Source: Siphonodentalium dalli | Taxonomy: Eukaryota > Mollusca > Scaphopoda > Gadilida > Siphonodentaliidae | Assembly: GCA_032622095.1 (NCBI GenBank) | Contig: CP136069.1 | Location: 1,645,462 to 1,709,461, forward strand | Reading direction: 5' to 3' | DNA length: 64,000 nt | Shown here: positions 21,564 to 33,869 of the stretch, piece by piece | Layout: each line of letters opens with the position of its first letter | How positions within the stretch are numbered: the stretch's first letter is position 1 | The notes under the pieces: model-generated | Told to the model about the DNA's origin: nothing | Database searches by the model: none | Seen by the model: the letters and a program-made list of their open reading frames with translations, nothing else | Position numbers and translations under genes: made by a program

Positions 21564-22078
21564 GCCCTGAGAAGATGGCTAAATAAATATTCTGTGATTA
21601 CATAATATTGAGCCCGAGGAGGGATTTGCTAGTTCACAAGACATGAGACAATTTCTCGTTCAATGGCTGTTTAATTATCTTCATTAATCAGCCGAAATAA
21701 TAAAATTGTGAAGGTGGGGACCAAAAAAGGGCCACAAGGCTTGGCGAAAACATGAAAAATGAGCAAAAGCCTATAGCCCCACACAAATCCCCCCAAGCTG
21801 GAAAGGAAAAAAAAACACACACCGAACCCTTCGCAACCACCCAAAATTAAAACTTAAAATTTACAATTTCTCGTTCAATGGCTGTTTAATTATCTTCATT
21901 AATCAGCCGAAATAATAAAATTGTGAAGGTGGGGACCAAAAAAGGGCCACAAGGCTTGGCGAAAACATGAAAAATGAGCAAAAGCCTATAGCCCCACCCA
22001 AATCCCCCCAAGCTGGAAAGGAAAAAAAACACACATCGAACCCTTCGCAACCACCCAATATTAAAACTTAAAATTTAT
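21562..22078. repeat. block X copy 2 and 215-bp tandem duplication (X-tail plus Z)
   Basis: X copy 2 covers 21,562-21,733. A 215-bp unit made of the X tail and block Z is then repeated head to tail (21,649-21,863 and 21,864-22,078). Phrases include CAATTTCTCGTTCAATGGC and GGCTTGGCGAAAACATG. Non-coding. Confidence 0.8.
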
Positions 22079-22084
22079 CAGTGA

Positions 22085-22500
22085 GAACAGTGGAGATATA
22101 ACAATTAAATCACTGCTGGGGCAAAAGGTTTGAAATACTGAGGAAGGCGGATATGAGCATTGTGTCAAGGCTGGAAACAAAAGTTGGTAAACAGGGACAG
22201 TGGAGCACACTGGAAAATGTAGGATGTTAGACTGTTGTCGAACACAACAAGTAGCAAGGCGGATAGGAGCATTTTGTCCATGCGGGAAACAAAAGTGGGT
22301 AAACAGGGACAGTGGAGCACACTGAAAAATGTATAATGTTAGACTCTTGTCGAACACAATGAGGAGCAACTTCCGAGCAAGGCGGATAGGAGCATTTTGT
22401 CAATGCGGGAAACAAAAGTGGGCAAACAGGGACAGTGGAGCACACTGAAAAATGTAGGATGTTAGACTCTTGTCGAACATAAAGGTAGCAGAAGGAGAGA
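22085..22500. repeat. tandem repeat of about 109-125 bp, four units
   Basis: The anchor ACAGGGACAGTGGAGCACAC is at about 22,193, 22,302 and 22,427. Each unit also has GATGTTAGACTCTTGTCGAAC and GGCGGATAGGAGCATTTTG. Minus-strand open frames here are repeat-derived. A related tail (AGAGACTCTTG...GGAAGACT) is found at 26,705-26,770. Confidence 0.75.
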
Positions 22501-23011
22501 CTTTTGTCTGACCCGAACATGTGGTAATGAAAGAAATCTGGAAGACTGTTGTCTAACAGACGGGCAGTTTATCCTGTGACTGACCCAGTGATTGTTAATA
22601 ACCAATTGAAGTATCCAAGCTGGGTAGACTCTTGTCCAGTCTTAGTAAACTTAGCGTACATTTGCTCCCAGACTCGCGCATGGTACGTCTAATGGAAAAG
22701 GCATGCAGTCAAGGTCATTTGCTCGAGGTAGAAAAACCACAGAGCGGGAGACGTCATCATCATGGCAAGCGACTCCCAAAATAGACTAATGTATGCACGT
22801 CAATCATTTTGGTGCCAAGAAACGAAATTAGGTTTCGAAAGTCGTAAATACTTCCGCAGAATCATGGCGTAAATTTAGATATCTGTGTCCATAAGAATTA
22901 GCGGACATATATAGTACAAGAAAACTAAGATGCATGCATCAGGTCGGCCGTGAACTATCTACCATAGAATTGTTGTAGCTATCGATTATACATTTTGAAA
23001 CACCTGTCTGT
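22501..23011. other. no recognisable feature
   Basis: Intermediate-GC sequence with no credible ORF. Confidence 0.45.
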
Positions 23012-23060
23012 ATGTATGTATGTATGTGTGTATGCGTGAATGCATGTGTGTATGTGTTAT
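23012..23060. repeat. TATG microsatellite
   Basis: Imperfect (TATG)n/(TGTG)n run. Confidence 0.8.
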
Positions 23061-23084
23061 AGACTCTAACACTGCTCGAATTTG

Positions 23085-23870
23085 GTATTTAACGTGTCAA
23101 CTTGACCTCGCTCATAGGCATGTTTCTGGACCTTGACCGATCCGACTAAAAATTTGTGTGTAGGACTACTTCGATCCCGGGAGCAATATGGACGGGTCCA
23201 ATTTCACGTGGGACCATGTTCTCGAACGTGCTGATATAGGCATGTTTCTGGACCAATTGAACAATAGTTTGGCCAGACGCTGTATATAGTGGGTACTGTC
23301 CAGATGGAGGCGATCACCAAAAAAATCCCTAACTAGCCCGAACGAAGTCGAGTACATCAGCTAGTTTAATATATATTTTGGACATTTGTCTGTCTGTTTG
23401 TCTGTTAGCTATGGCCGGGAAAACTGCCGGACAGATTTGACGAAATTTGATACCTAGGGGAAATTATTTCCAGGGAGTATTTTGGACGGGTCAAATCTTG
23501 ATCCCGACCTGACTTTGACATTCAAAAAGATCAATTCAAGGTCAAATCTGGTAAAACGGAAGTATTTCAACGAAATTTGATACCTACTGTTACTTTTGTC
23601 CCAGGAGTGTTTCGGGTGGGTCAAATCATGACCCTGACCTGATCTTGACATTCAAAATTGTCAATTCAAGGTCAAATCGGGTATAAAGCCGGGCGGATTT
23701 CGACGGGTACTTTTGTCGTGACTTTTGTCCGGGGAGTGTTTTGGACGGGTCAAATCGTGACCCCGACATGACCTTCACCTTTAAAATAGTCAATTCAAGG
23801 TTAAATCGCGCATTTCTCCGAAAATCAGAGGGGAACATCCCGGACGAAGTGGGGTCCACGAGCTACTATT
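23085..23870. repeat. degenerate tandem repeat of about 130 bp
   Basis: Repeated phrases are GGACGGGTCAAATC, GACCTGACTTTGACATTCAA, TCAATTCAAGGTCAAATC and TTTTGTCCCAGGAGTGTTT. They lie in four diverged units, followed by an edge with AAGTGGGGTCCACGAGCTA. Open frames on the minus strand follow the repeat. Confidence 0.65.
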
Positions 23871-25308
23871 ATATATTTCTAGATTTAGTTACAAACTAAA
23901 TACCTGTATATTGTACAAAGAAATGTTTGACAAATATATCTGTATCAATATTACCATACGGGTCATTAAAATAGATACGACGAAACAAATTTTGAAGGGT
24001 GCATGTATCAGGTAAATTTTTATATTTCAAATGATGACAGGAATGCAGAAAGTTGAAGTACCTACGTAATACTGGCTATCCGTATGAAGAGATATACATG
24101 TATATAACAACCAGATGAGGGATATGTCTGTACAGTTGCTAAACAATTCAGTCATGCAAAAGAGGATCAAAGAGTAAGATACCAAATTGCTGCCTGTGGT
24201 AATGTTTTTTAACGAAATTCGGGAAAATTAGATTACTCTCACCCTGGTTATCCAGAAGATAATTGTGGAATCTGACGACGATCGGACAAGGGGTGTCGTC
24301 TGTAGGATCAACCAAATTATTTAGCCATAAAAATAGTAAAATTGAAGATCACCGCTGGCAGTGATGTCTTCACAAGGACAGTTTGAGAACAAAATATGGC
24401 TCACATCTAGCGGTGACCCAAAATATCCACATAAGAAAAAGTTCTCCAATAAAAGCTGGCTGCAGGGTGCGCCAATTGATTCAAATTCGAAATTTAGCAG
24501 GGTGTACTGCTTGTGGCCATGTTTTCCCCGCAAATTTGATAGACTGATGGACAAAACCACTGAATCCGTTGAATCAATATACATGTATACATGGATTAAT
24601 TTATATGCATTGTTATACACAGTACTGGTATATAAAGGTACTGAAAATAACTATATTACTAGTAAACACAAAATAAACCATATATCATGGCTATGGGTTC
24701 TAATATCCGAACATGACAGCTGAGAACTTGGTGTGAATTAAAGAGTGGTGGTTTCTCAAGCATATCTAACCCTCCACGTTAGAACCATGCCATTAAATGT
24801 CATAAGTATAATCTAGCTTGAGGACAGAAGTGATCCATAAAACCCCCCTTAATTCAACCAGGTCCTCGCGCGATGTATGATCGATCACATGATGATCTAG
24901 GGGGATTAGAATTGATGTATAAAAACAGCACTGCATGTAAATATAAAATAAAATAGTGCTACATCTTATTACAGATTATTGCCATATATAATCAGTGATT
25001 ATACAGACAGTCTGACAAAATAAAGTTTCAGTGACACTCTATCCGAAGAGGGGAATAATTTCATCTGTTACAGTCAATGGAGCAATTATGAATCTGGAAA
25101 GGTGAAATTTCTAAGTAATACTAGATATCGACATGACGCGATAACATATAACGTAAATGCAATATGGCCGCTGGCGACCATTTTTTCCTATAAAATTAAA
25201 AAAAATATTTGATAGCTCTCATCTGATAGATCAATATCAAGATAAATATGAAGTTTAGTGATGATCGGATGAGTGAAGTGGACTGTGCTGCACGGTTTAG
25301 TAATGCTT
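23871..25308. other. no recognisable gene
   Basis: AT-rich. The 120-codon frame at 24,361 and its antisense partner show no domain and have composition like flanking DNA. Confidence 0.45.
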
Positions 25309-25603
25309 AAAAAGATTTTTACCTTAATATTTTTATGTTCACTTTATAAACTTCACTGAGTCATCTTTGTCATGTATTGAGTTTGATATCTTTTGTTAAC
25401 AGTTTATAAATCATGTATGTCTCATGTTTGTTATTTTAATTTATGTGTTTATTATCATTAAATAAAGTTGCATTCCTTAAAAAGATTCTTACCTCAATGT
25501 TTTTATGTTCACTTTATAAACTCCACTGAGTCATCTTTGTCATGTATTGAATTTGATATCTTTTGTTAACAGTTTATAAATTATGTATGTCTCGTGTTCG
25601 TTA
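25309..25603. repeat. tandem duplication, 168-bp period
   Basis: 25,309-25,435 and 25,477-25,603 are about 95% alike, including ACCTTAATATTTTTATGTTC and GAGTCATCTTTGTCATG. The first copy is followed by AAATAAAGTTGCATTCC, an A/T tail with an AATAAA-type signal reminiscent of a retrotransposon 3' end. Confidence 0.7.
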
Positions 25604-26869
25604 TTATATTATATACACTTTATAGTGTGTTTTCAGAACGAAAAAAAATTGAATAAAATCAACAAATTTGTAAATTTAAAAACAATTCAAACGTTGTTGT
25701 ATTCCATGTCCCAGCCCGGACATATACACCAAATTTCAATAATATTCATTGAGAAACAACGGACCAAACGCTATATAACACTCGTATACATCTTTTATTC
25801 CGTATCGGACTCGGGTACATGTTATAGTAGGTACCGAATTGACACACGTCGACTGGGCGAGTTGGCCCTGGGGCGATTAGGCCGATTCCGGCACATTCTA
25901 TAATTTACCGTATGTATTCGTTTACACGTAGTTTACTTTAGAAAGTTCCGCAATTAATACCGTAAATAGAGCGACCTTATTTGACAGAGAATGCCTCTGT
26001 TATTGATTATCAAGTTGCTGTACATTAAAAACGACAAATTAACATGCTCGTTCAAGCGCAGTAGTCTATTTTCCCCATGTTAAAGGACATCCACAAATAC
26101 TAAATAACGCTAACCTACTGCCGAATGTTTGACACGACAACTGTTAACATATTTGGGCTGAATTCATCTGACGCGGTATTATTCCTCAAAATAAACAACA
26201 AAACCATCGTTACTTGGAAATGTAGTTTGGGCTAACATTTACATAAATCCTCCAGATCAATTATCCGACACACACGTCAGATGAAAAAGTCACATGAAGT
26301 AACCGGCCAAATTGGCCGAAATAATGCGATTTATAGAAATATATCCTTCATTGTGCGTAGTATTTGCAGTAGAACACACTTTAATAGATTATTCTAAAAT
26401 ATTTTCCGCTTTTCTGGTGAAAACAGTTTAAAGCGGAAGAGATTCCTGTTTGGACTACTCATGCGCGAAGTAATTATGTTATCGATTATCAACGCCCATA
26501 AGCTAAAAAATAGATGTTCCACGTGTTTATTTGTATACAAAAGCTGGCGCTTTTTAAAGACGCCAGCCAATCAGGTGGCAGGATTTCCCAGGGTTTCCCC
26601 GGTATGTGTAAACGGAAATGAGGGTTTCATTCGTTCGACGTACGCGCGCGACTAGCAATTGTACTTCGAAATTTATGTACGACTGACTCTTGTCTAGCAA
26701 AAGAGCAGAGGGAGAGACTCTTGACAAACCCGAAAATTTGTGTTGGAAAGAAATATGGAAGACTCGTGTCTAACCGAAGGACGAGTGCCTCTGTCATGTC
26801 AGTAACCATGTAGGTAAAATAATAAAATAACAGTTCCCATAGCAGGTGCACAACCCGAATCAGAATCTT
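25604..26869. other. no recognisable gene
   Basis: No coding region is identified. 26,690-26,770 carries a relic of the 22.1-22.5 kb repeat. Confidence 0.45.
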
Positions 26870-27330
26870 AAAAATATTGACCGAAAAATGTAGGAATAAA
26901 AGCTCGGACAAAATTATGTAGGTTGCAAAAAAAAATTCTAAGTCGAAAAAGGGGGAATAACTCCACAAAAAAGGCGGACAGGCATCATAACCACAGGTGC
27001 ACAGGTTCCCATGGTACTAAATATCAGTCCAAAGATTAAAAAACATTGAATGAAAAATGTAGGAATAAAAGCTCGGACAAAATTATGCAGGTTGCAAACA
27101 ATTTTTAAGTAAAAAAAAGGAAGATAACTCCTCCTAAAGATGTCGGACAGACGTCATAATCGCAGGTGCACAAGTTCCAATGGTACTAAAGATATGTGCC
27201 AAGTGTGTAAAAATTTTACCTAAAAATGTAGGAATAAAAGCTCGGACAAAATGATACATGTTGCAAAAATTGTCTAAGTCGCAAATGGGGGGATAATTCC
27301 TCCAAAAAAAGTCCGACAGACGTCATAATC
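26870..27330. repeat. tandem repeat of about 170 bp, three copies
   Basis: The anchor AATGTAGGAATAAAAGCTCGG lies at about 26,886, 27,054 and 27,227. Units also share GCAGGTGCACA, TTCCCATGGTACTAAA and GGACAGACGTCATAATCGC. Confidence 0.75.
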
Positions 27331-28008
27331 GCAGGTGCACAGGGCCCCATGTGGTTTATGTCTGAGCCAAGTTCCACGGAAATTGATCACAAACGACTGA
27401 GAAAATCTCCGGACAAAGTTGTGTCCACGGACGGATGACGGACAAGCTGATTCCAGTATACACCCCGAACTTCGGTGCGGCGGGGGGTAAAAAGTCCAGT
27501 GGAAGCAGATCCAGGTAACTGAGAACTGCTGAATGAGAACGGCTGTTTGAAGTCGCTGAAGGAAGTCCCGAAACAGCAAGTGATTATCCAGGCACAGCCA
27601 GAGAGCTCCAAAACGATGGCGAAGAGGCGTCCGAAACAGGAGCCGACGACAATAATGCCAACAGCGAAAACACCGGGTGACCAACGCGGGGTCGAGCCAA
27701 TATGGAAGCAGCGGATAAGGTAACAGCAGGAGCCGGAATGCCGGGGATGCGCCGAGGTCGTCCACGCTTCGTCCCACTAGGCGGCAGTGGTGAACTCGCC
27801 GAGTGCCCACGTTTAGCAGCTGAATTGGTGGTAGCCATAGAGCTGGGGAAAAGTAAAATAAAAGTTGCGATCAACCACAACGAACATTGTTATGACCAAG
27901 GAACTATAGAAAATATGTAAACAATGTCACATGGAAATTTCGGTATACGAAAAACGGAAGTGATCATGGTTGATCAGAAACAAAACAAAACACACAAGTA
28001 ACCCAGGA
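27331..28008. other. moderately GC-rich stretch, no assignable gene
   Basis: Open frames exist on both strands around 27,270-27,920. One minus frame contains GRPRR, but there is no supporting domain, start context or homologous motif, so none is called. Confidence 0.4.
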
Positions 28009-28009
28009 A

Positions 28010-28851
28010 CAGGGCTGCAACGTTTAATCGTGAAACCAAGATATCGCGACATACTGGCAAACGATGCGCGTATCGTATCGTGGAATGTGGAACGCGATCC
28101 CGGCAATCAAGTAATGTGCGAAGATGGGCTAGTGTAAAAAGGGGAACCGATGCTTGGTCGAGGCTTAAATTGAACCTACTTAAATAAGGAGAAACCAAAC
28201 GATGGTTGAATCAAATCAAGACGTGGTATGCCTGGCAAATTTCCCAGTGAACATGAATACTCCGATTAAGCGCGCCTCAATACTAGTTATGTGGATTCCG
28301 GGTCAAAATAATTTGATTCGAGTCGAGGAACCTGCTTATCAAAGCTCAGAGTAATTAGATAGCGAGTTGTGAAATATATTAGTTTGCATCATCGGGACGT
28401 CTTAGTGGCCCAGTAAAAAGTCGACGAGCCAACGGTTTCGGATCAAATTGCGGATGATGAAGGATAACTCTAAAAGCAAAAGGCTTTATGGTGAGAATAA
28501 ATCCAAATTGCATCAAGGAACTTGTTGATAAATAACACTTGGTGGACAATTGTAAACGACAATTGACAGCGGCCGCCTCATCTGTATGGGCAAGTTATAA
28601 TTATGATAACTGAAACGGAAAGTCCAAAATTGTGGCGGTTGTTTTATGGAGGTTCATGGTAAGGGACCATCGAAACTGTGGAGTAGCTCTAACCCCAAAA
28701 TAGTTTAAACCGAACTCTACCAGTCGTAAACTGGTTGGTTATAATATTTCTGGCGGTAAGCGTGGGGAAACTCTCATGAGGGGTATCGTGAAAGGGATCG
28801 TATTGATGATCAGGTATCGTGATTCGTGGCATAGTGTATCGCTGCAGCCCT
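28010..28851. mobile_element. hAT-like non-autonomous element, decayed
   Basis: The left end CAGGGCTGCAACG and the right end CGCTGCAGCCCT are near-inverse copies. The 8-bp flanks ACCCAGGA (28,001-28,008) and ACTCAGGA (28,852-28,859) differ at one base, consistent with an old 8-bp hAT target duplication. Subterminal CGTATCG/ATCGTGA phrases recur on both sides. It includes a relic of the 5161 MITE family at 28,305-28,480. No transposase is seen. Confidence 0.4.
28305..28480. repeat. relic of the 5161-type MITE
   Basis: Carries AATTTGATTCGAGTCGAGGA, a decayed AGAGTAATTAGATA phrase and GGATAACTCTAAAA in the same order as the 5161 and 33,203 copies. Confidence 0.55.
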
Positions 28852-28859
28852 ACTCAGGA

Positions 28860-28958
28860 TCCGCGTGAAAAAGGGGTAAACCCCAAAAGAAACATGCCAC
28901 CAACAAGGGGGTAAACCCCAAGGCGAAAAGCCGTAACGGTTGGGACAAAAAGGATACA
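28860..28958. repeat. dispersed repeat piece, copy 1
   Basis: Shares GGGGTAAACCCCAA, ATGCCACCA and CTAAGGCGAAAAGCCG-type phrases with 30,620-30,715. Function unknown. Confidence 0.55.
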
Positions 28959-30615
28959 GACTGTGGTAAAACAGCCCTGCGTGGAGTCATGTTGTGTAAC
29001 GGGGCACTGAAAGTAAAATCAACTGACCCGTTATTACGAAAAACGGAAAAGTGTCTGACTGCTGAAAAAACCCATGTCAAGGGACAGATGCACGAATGGC
29101 CAAAAATTCCTAGTATTTGGAAATGGATCTTCTCAAAATCTGGCAGGAATTTATTTGTGAAATTTTGGTACAAGCGATTATTGTGATGCAATATTTAAGA
29201 ACCATCGAACAATTGGTTATTATAATCTCATTGACTTCACTTTTGTGACATGGAAGACATTTAAAATTTCACCGTTTTCAGGCACCAATAACTTGTGTAA
29301 ATTATGTTTGTTACAAAATTGCAGATCATATGTCCATGATATCATATCTAAAGATCATGAGAGGAGACTTAATTTTTTTGATTCATTAAATTTGATGATT
29401 ATTTTCACTTAGAAGGACAACTACCCACAAATAATTTGCTGTATTGGAGAATTTTCATGTCATTCATGTTGTTCAATGAAAAATTGGGCTGAGATGAGTT
29501 CTGGGTCATGGCTTCATAACAAAATAAAGCTGACCACCATATATCTGAACACTGGGGCCTAATATCTGTTGTGCTCCCTGTTTGAGTGGACAGTTGTGTC
29601 AACAGTTGTTGTCATTGCATGGGCTGGAATATTTCTGACTGCATTATTCTTCATTATAATATATGGGGTTACGACACTATAGCATGCAATAAATAAAAAT
29701 CGAACTCCACATTATGATACAAATAAAACCTTCTCTCACAGAGCAAAGACAATAATCCATTTGATGATTGGATTTTGGTGTGAAATTATGAATTATTGTA
29801 GCAGTTCTTGGTACCTAAAGGGACAACAAAGAAAATAATATTTGCAACCGCCCAAATGCATTAAATTCCATTGTTTTTGTGTGGTCTCTTAATAACTGCT
29901 CAGATTCTACATACAATGAAGATGATGATATGTCAAATTCAAGATTTTTCGCCAGATAGATCCAAAGAAATACTTTGTTGAAAATCTTATGCCATCTTTG
30001 GCTATATTTAGGCAAAACGTGCAGCTCCATCTTAAAGGCACGGGTGGCGTTCGTTGCAGAAATATTCAGATTTGTTCAAATCGCCATCAACAGAAAGAAC
30101 ATCAAAACATGTACAGTCCCGATCATACGCCAAGCACAATCAGCGCGTAAACATCATATTGTCGTCAAGCCATACGATGGTGAACGTAAACAAGAGCTTG
30201 CTCGTGTTACAGAAGTGGTGCGTCTGTTTACAGAACACAGCGCAATTCTATCGGTTTATCACACACAAATGATATAAACGCTCTGTATTATTTCCATAGC
30301 AGGAAAACAGTAACAATGAACGCTCTTTTATGTTTACCATATCCTGATCGAAACAAAAGCCAGGAAACGTAACGGTCTTTGCTAGTCCTGCTGTCTATGT
30401 CGGTTTTTGACGGAGGTGAATATTGTATATTAGATAGTTGCGTCCCGTTTTGTAAATATTTACAATTGAGGGTAGTTCAGGCAATGATTTAAATGGAGTG
30501 GTACGGTCGATTTGCTTGAAATATTCGGCGTTATTACTAAATTGCTACATTCCTCCAGTTGACATAGCGCCTGAATGCGAACTGATCAGTTTCACATACC
30601 CGCACAAGTACATAA
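28959..30615. other. no recognisable gene
   Basis: Mixed AT-rich DNA. Short frames (29,975-30,277 and others) show no domain. 30,275-30,340 contains inverted units of the AAAGAGCGTTC minisatellite. Confidence 0.45.
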
Positions 30616-30619
30616 TATG

Positions 30620-30715
30620 TCTTTAAAAAAGAGGGGGTAAACCCAAACTGAAAACGTGCCACCATAGAGGGGGGAAAACCCTAAGGCGAAAAGCCGAAAT
30701 AGATGGGACAAACTG
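30620..30715. repeat. dispersed repeat piece, copy 2
   Basis: Diverged copy of 28,860-28,958. Confidence 0.5.
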
Positions 30716-30721
30716 TTAAAA

Positions 30722-30780
30722 CGGCCCACAATGGAGCAAACGGCCCACAGTGGAGCAAACGGCCCACAATGGAGCAAACA
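30722..30780. repeat. 19-bp tandem repeat, three copies
   Basis: Unit GGCCCACAATGGAGCAAAC with one substitution in the middle copy. Confidence 0.8.
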
Positions 30781-31079
30781 TCACACCTTACATAGCCGTG
30801 ATTTATGACAGGACACTGAAAAGTAAGAAATCAAATGACATGTTATCGCGAATAGTAAATCAAAAGTAGAGCCAGCCCAGATGGCATCGAGTCCAAGCTC
30901 CATCGCTATGAGAAATTTCAACCGACCCCCCCCACAAGTCCAAATAACAAATGGCATACATCCCAAGGCCCTTGTGACCCCCGACCACAATAAGTCCTCG
31001 AGGGAGCTGGGTTCAATGGAACCAAGAGCATCGCTAGGGCGTGTCAAAATATGACCATTAGCCATTGCGAATTGTGCTA

Positions 31080-31545
31080 CCGCAAAAATAAAGTAATACT
31101 TAGAGCCGACATTTGAAGAATATCTGACATAACCCGAAGTTCAATGCCAAAATGCGGTAAAATTCGAAGTAGAAAAATGGCCATAACAATTTATCAAATA
31201 ATTAGACATAACCCATATTCGAAAATGGCCTGAAAGTTTAGCTGGAAAATACACATACCAATTGTGGTTCAGATCAAATAAACCAAACCGAAGTTATCGT
31301 TCGGAAACCAAAATTGTTAACAGTTGATCATATTCTAAGTCGAAAAAGGGGCCGTAACTCATGTAAAATTAATTGGACGGAACCCATATTCGAACTTGGC
31401 CGGTATCTTTAGCTGGGAAATACCCATACCAACTTGGTTCAGATCAAATAATCCAAGCTAAAGTTATCGATCGGAAACAAAAATTGTTAACGGACGGACG
31501 GACGGACGGACAGGCGGACAGACGGTACTACAGGTACCAACAAAT
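31080..31545. repeat. interspersed repeat with GACG-rich tail
   Basis: Contains two diverged copies of a roughly 170-bp module: AATTGGACGGAACCCATATT, TAGCTGGGAAATAC, GGTTCAGATCAAATAA, then AAGTTATCG and CGGAAACAAAAATTG. It is followed by (GACG)n at 31,492-31,525. The same module and tail recur at 43,610-43,935. It looks like the 3' region of a retrotransposon; the family is not established. Confidence 0.55.
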
Positions 31546-31569
31546 GGCCACGTGCGTGTCTACACAATT

Positions 31570-32880
31570 GAGTGGCTATATACCTATGTGACAAATCGTT
31601 CTTTCGTGGCTTCAAAAGTGTTCTCACGCATTGCTAGTTGCGTGGCTGCAAATAAAGTGTCAAAGTATTCTGTGAATTTAGATTGGCGCATGTGAGTCAG
31701 CAGATTGTAGTTTTTCAACCCTTCATTCACAATCGAGAGAGTTCATTAAGAAATAAAGCGTGATTAAGAAAAATATTATATATGTGTAAATAAGGTTGCT
31801 AATTTGGCTAGCCTATAGAACACTGGTTGGACATCCATGTATTGATGGACAAATTGTTTCCATTTTTGAAAGAACTTCTTTTTCAAGTGACTACCTCAAG
31901 CCACTGAGAAGACATTTCAGGTGTCAAATAAGGTTGATAATGTGGCGTGCCACTTATGCAATTTTGTGAGCACAAAGGATGTTTATGTGTCATGTTAGCC
32001 ACTTACATATCAATTTGTGAGCACAGACAGTCAGACGGACGGACAGACTGATTACATAATACGACCTATTTTCAAAAGGGGCGTATAATAATTAAACAAT
32101 TTGCTGGTGGTCTCAAGGACCCGCATATTGTAATGAACTGGTATCACATTTGATGGACGAAAAAGGGTGAACACCCTGGCAAAAAATTATGTCCATAATA
32201 CGGGTTCGAGGGAACAGGTAGCCAATATAAACTGCCCCATCCCATGAACCTGAACCAAACGCCGTGCAAGTACAGCGATACAGAGGATTATTTGCCGACA
32301 TGGCCAAATCATTGCCTCCAATTTGAAATGGTAATATGAGGCAAAAAAATAACCAACAAGTGCAATAGCTGGGCGTACATGGACTTAAAATGTTCAGCCC
32401 GCCGACCCCGAACAAACTGACCTAAAATCGGCCACTGTCAGTGTCAAAACCAAAACATATCATAAAAGTTATGAGCAGTATGTCGAGGCAAACCAAAATG
32501 ATCAGGTATCAGCCGTCGACTAAAGCTGTGTCCCACCACAAAGACCGGACACATCCCGGCATCGGCAATTGAAATTGGTTGCCAAGCTAAAAATAGCACA
32601 GGTTCAAATAATCGCAATTAGGACAGGTAAACGCTGCCAACGAAAATATAACACAGAGGCGATAAATGTGTCCACAAGGAACAACAAATGGTGAAGCGTG
32701 TAAGAAACCGAACGACTATAGGCAGCCACTAACCGGCGGAAGTAATTTACCAAAAGCTCCACCGTTTCAAAAAATTGAGGTCAACGCAGAGTTTGAAAAC
32801 CACAAGAAGTCGCGACGCTTCGTTCAAGTTGATAGCAAAACCATAAAATACAAACACGAACAAGAAACAAACCGGTGACA
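31570..32880. other. no recognisable gene
   Basis: At 32,030-32,095 a short GACGGACGGACAGACTG tract leads into AATACGACCTATTTTC and AAAAGGGGCGTATAATAA. The same tract-plus-end occurs at 44,000-44,052, suggesting a shared 3' terminus. The rest is unassigned. Confidence 0.45.
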
Positions 32881-32884
32881 ATAT

Positions 32885-33215
32885 GTCAAGAAACAATTAC
32901 CGATGCCGAGATGTGTATGAATTACTAATATAATATTTTAAACTACATAACTTTTACATAACCTTCCCACGTCCAGAGAGAGTTCTTACTGGTTTGCTAA
33001 ATGGCGACTGATAAGGAAGGCCGCTAACGTGACCGAAAGTATAAATTACATTACGTACGGTCTCCACCAAAACTGACTGCAGGCAATCATGAAACCGATC
33101 GCCAGATCTTCTCAAACATAAAAATGGTTATATATAACCTGCTATTATTGTCCGAATTAACGCTATCAAATTAATATTTATTATCCGAAATAAAGCTATC
33201 AAATTACTAGTTCTT
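32885..33215. repeat. block Y copy 2 followed by 32-bp units
   Basis: 32,885-33,148 matches 21,300-21,563. Two degenerate units of the 32-bp array (AATTAACGCTATCAAATTA) follow at once. This order completes the deduced family layout Y - array - X - Z. Confidence 0.75.
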
Positions 33216-33592
33216 TGGCTTCGGGTTAAACATATTTGATTCGAGTCGAGGAACCCACCCATCAAAGCTCTGAGTGATCAGATATCGACTTTTGAATTTG
33301 TTATTTCTCCTCTGAGTGATCAGATATCGATTTTTGAATTTGTTATTTCCGAAGATGGGTACTTATTTGTTGCCTAGAAAAGATATCGTCATGGCGACGG
33401 TCTCGGACAAAATTGCGGATGAAGATGGATAACTCTAAAATGAAGTGGTAAGACGGCCAAATTCGTGATAATACGGCATATATCTTTGAACATGTTTATA
33501 AACAGCAAATTTTGGAAAATCTTAGAAGAACTGTTGTTGCGCTTGTAACTGGATGATATGGTGACCATCTGATTTGATTGCGTACCTTTAAA
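33203..33592. mobile_element. 5161-family MITE, non-palindromic copy
   Basis: It starts TTCTTTGGCTTCGGGTTAAA, which matches the outer right arm of the 5161 element inverted. It continues with TTGATTCGAGTCGAGG, GATCAGATATCGA (locally duplicated at 33,274 and 33,309) and GGATAACTCTAAAATGAAG. It ends near GATTGCGTACCTTTA. This copy has an ordinary interior rather than an inverted duplication. Confidence 0.55.
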
Positions 33593-33869
33593 GTACAATA
33601 ACAGATGATACATTTGTAACACGATATAACTATACTTTTGCACTAAATTACCATTATACAAGACCCCAACTGTCTTAAACATTATCTACCACGTATCCGG
33701 GCCTAAATCAGGGGACTCCCCCACCCCATATTGAGAGCCCCTTGTTTCCTAAGTTTGTTGGGATTGAGAGAGACTCAGTGGTGTTTTTGCGGAGATGGCC
33801 ACATGTTTAATAATTTAAACGATTACAGAGGTTGAATGAGGGCCTGCCGGTCCGGATGGTCTTCCATGC

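Noticed and set aside
24361..24723. 120-codon plus-strand frame
   Set aside because: No domain or start context, and an antisense frame of similar length is also open; likely chance.
27584..27880. Possible AT-hook protein on the minus strand (GRPRR)
   Set aside because: A single short basic motif in a 98-codon frame that overlaps open frames in the other phases; no other support.
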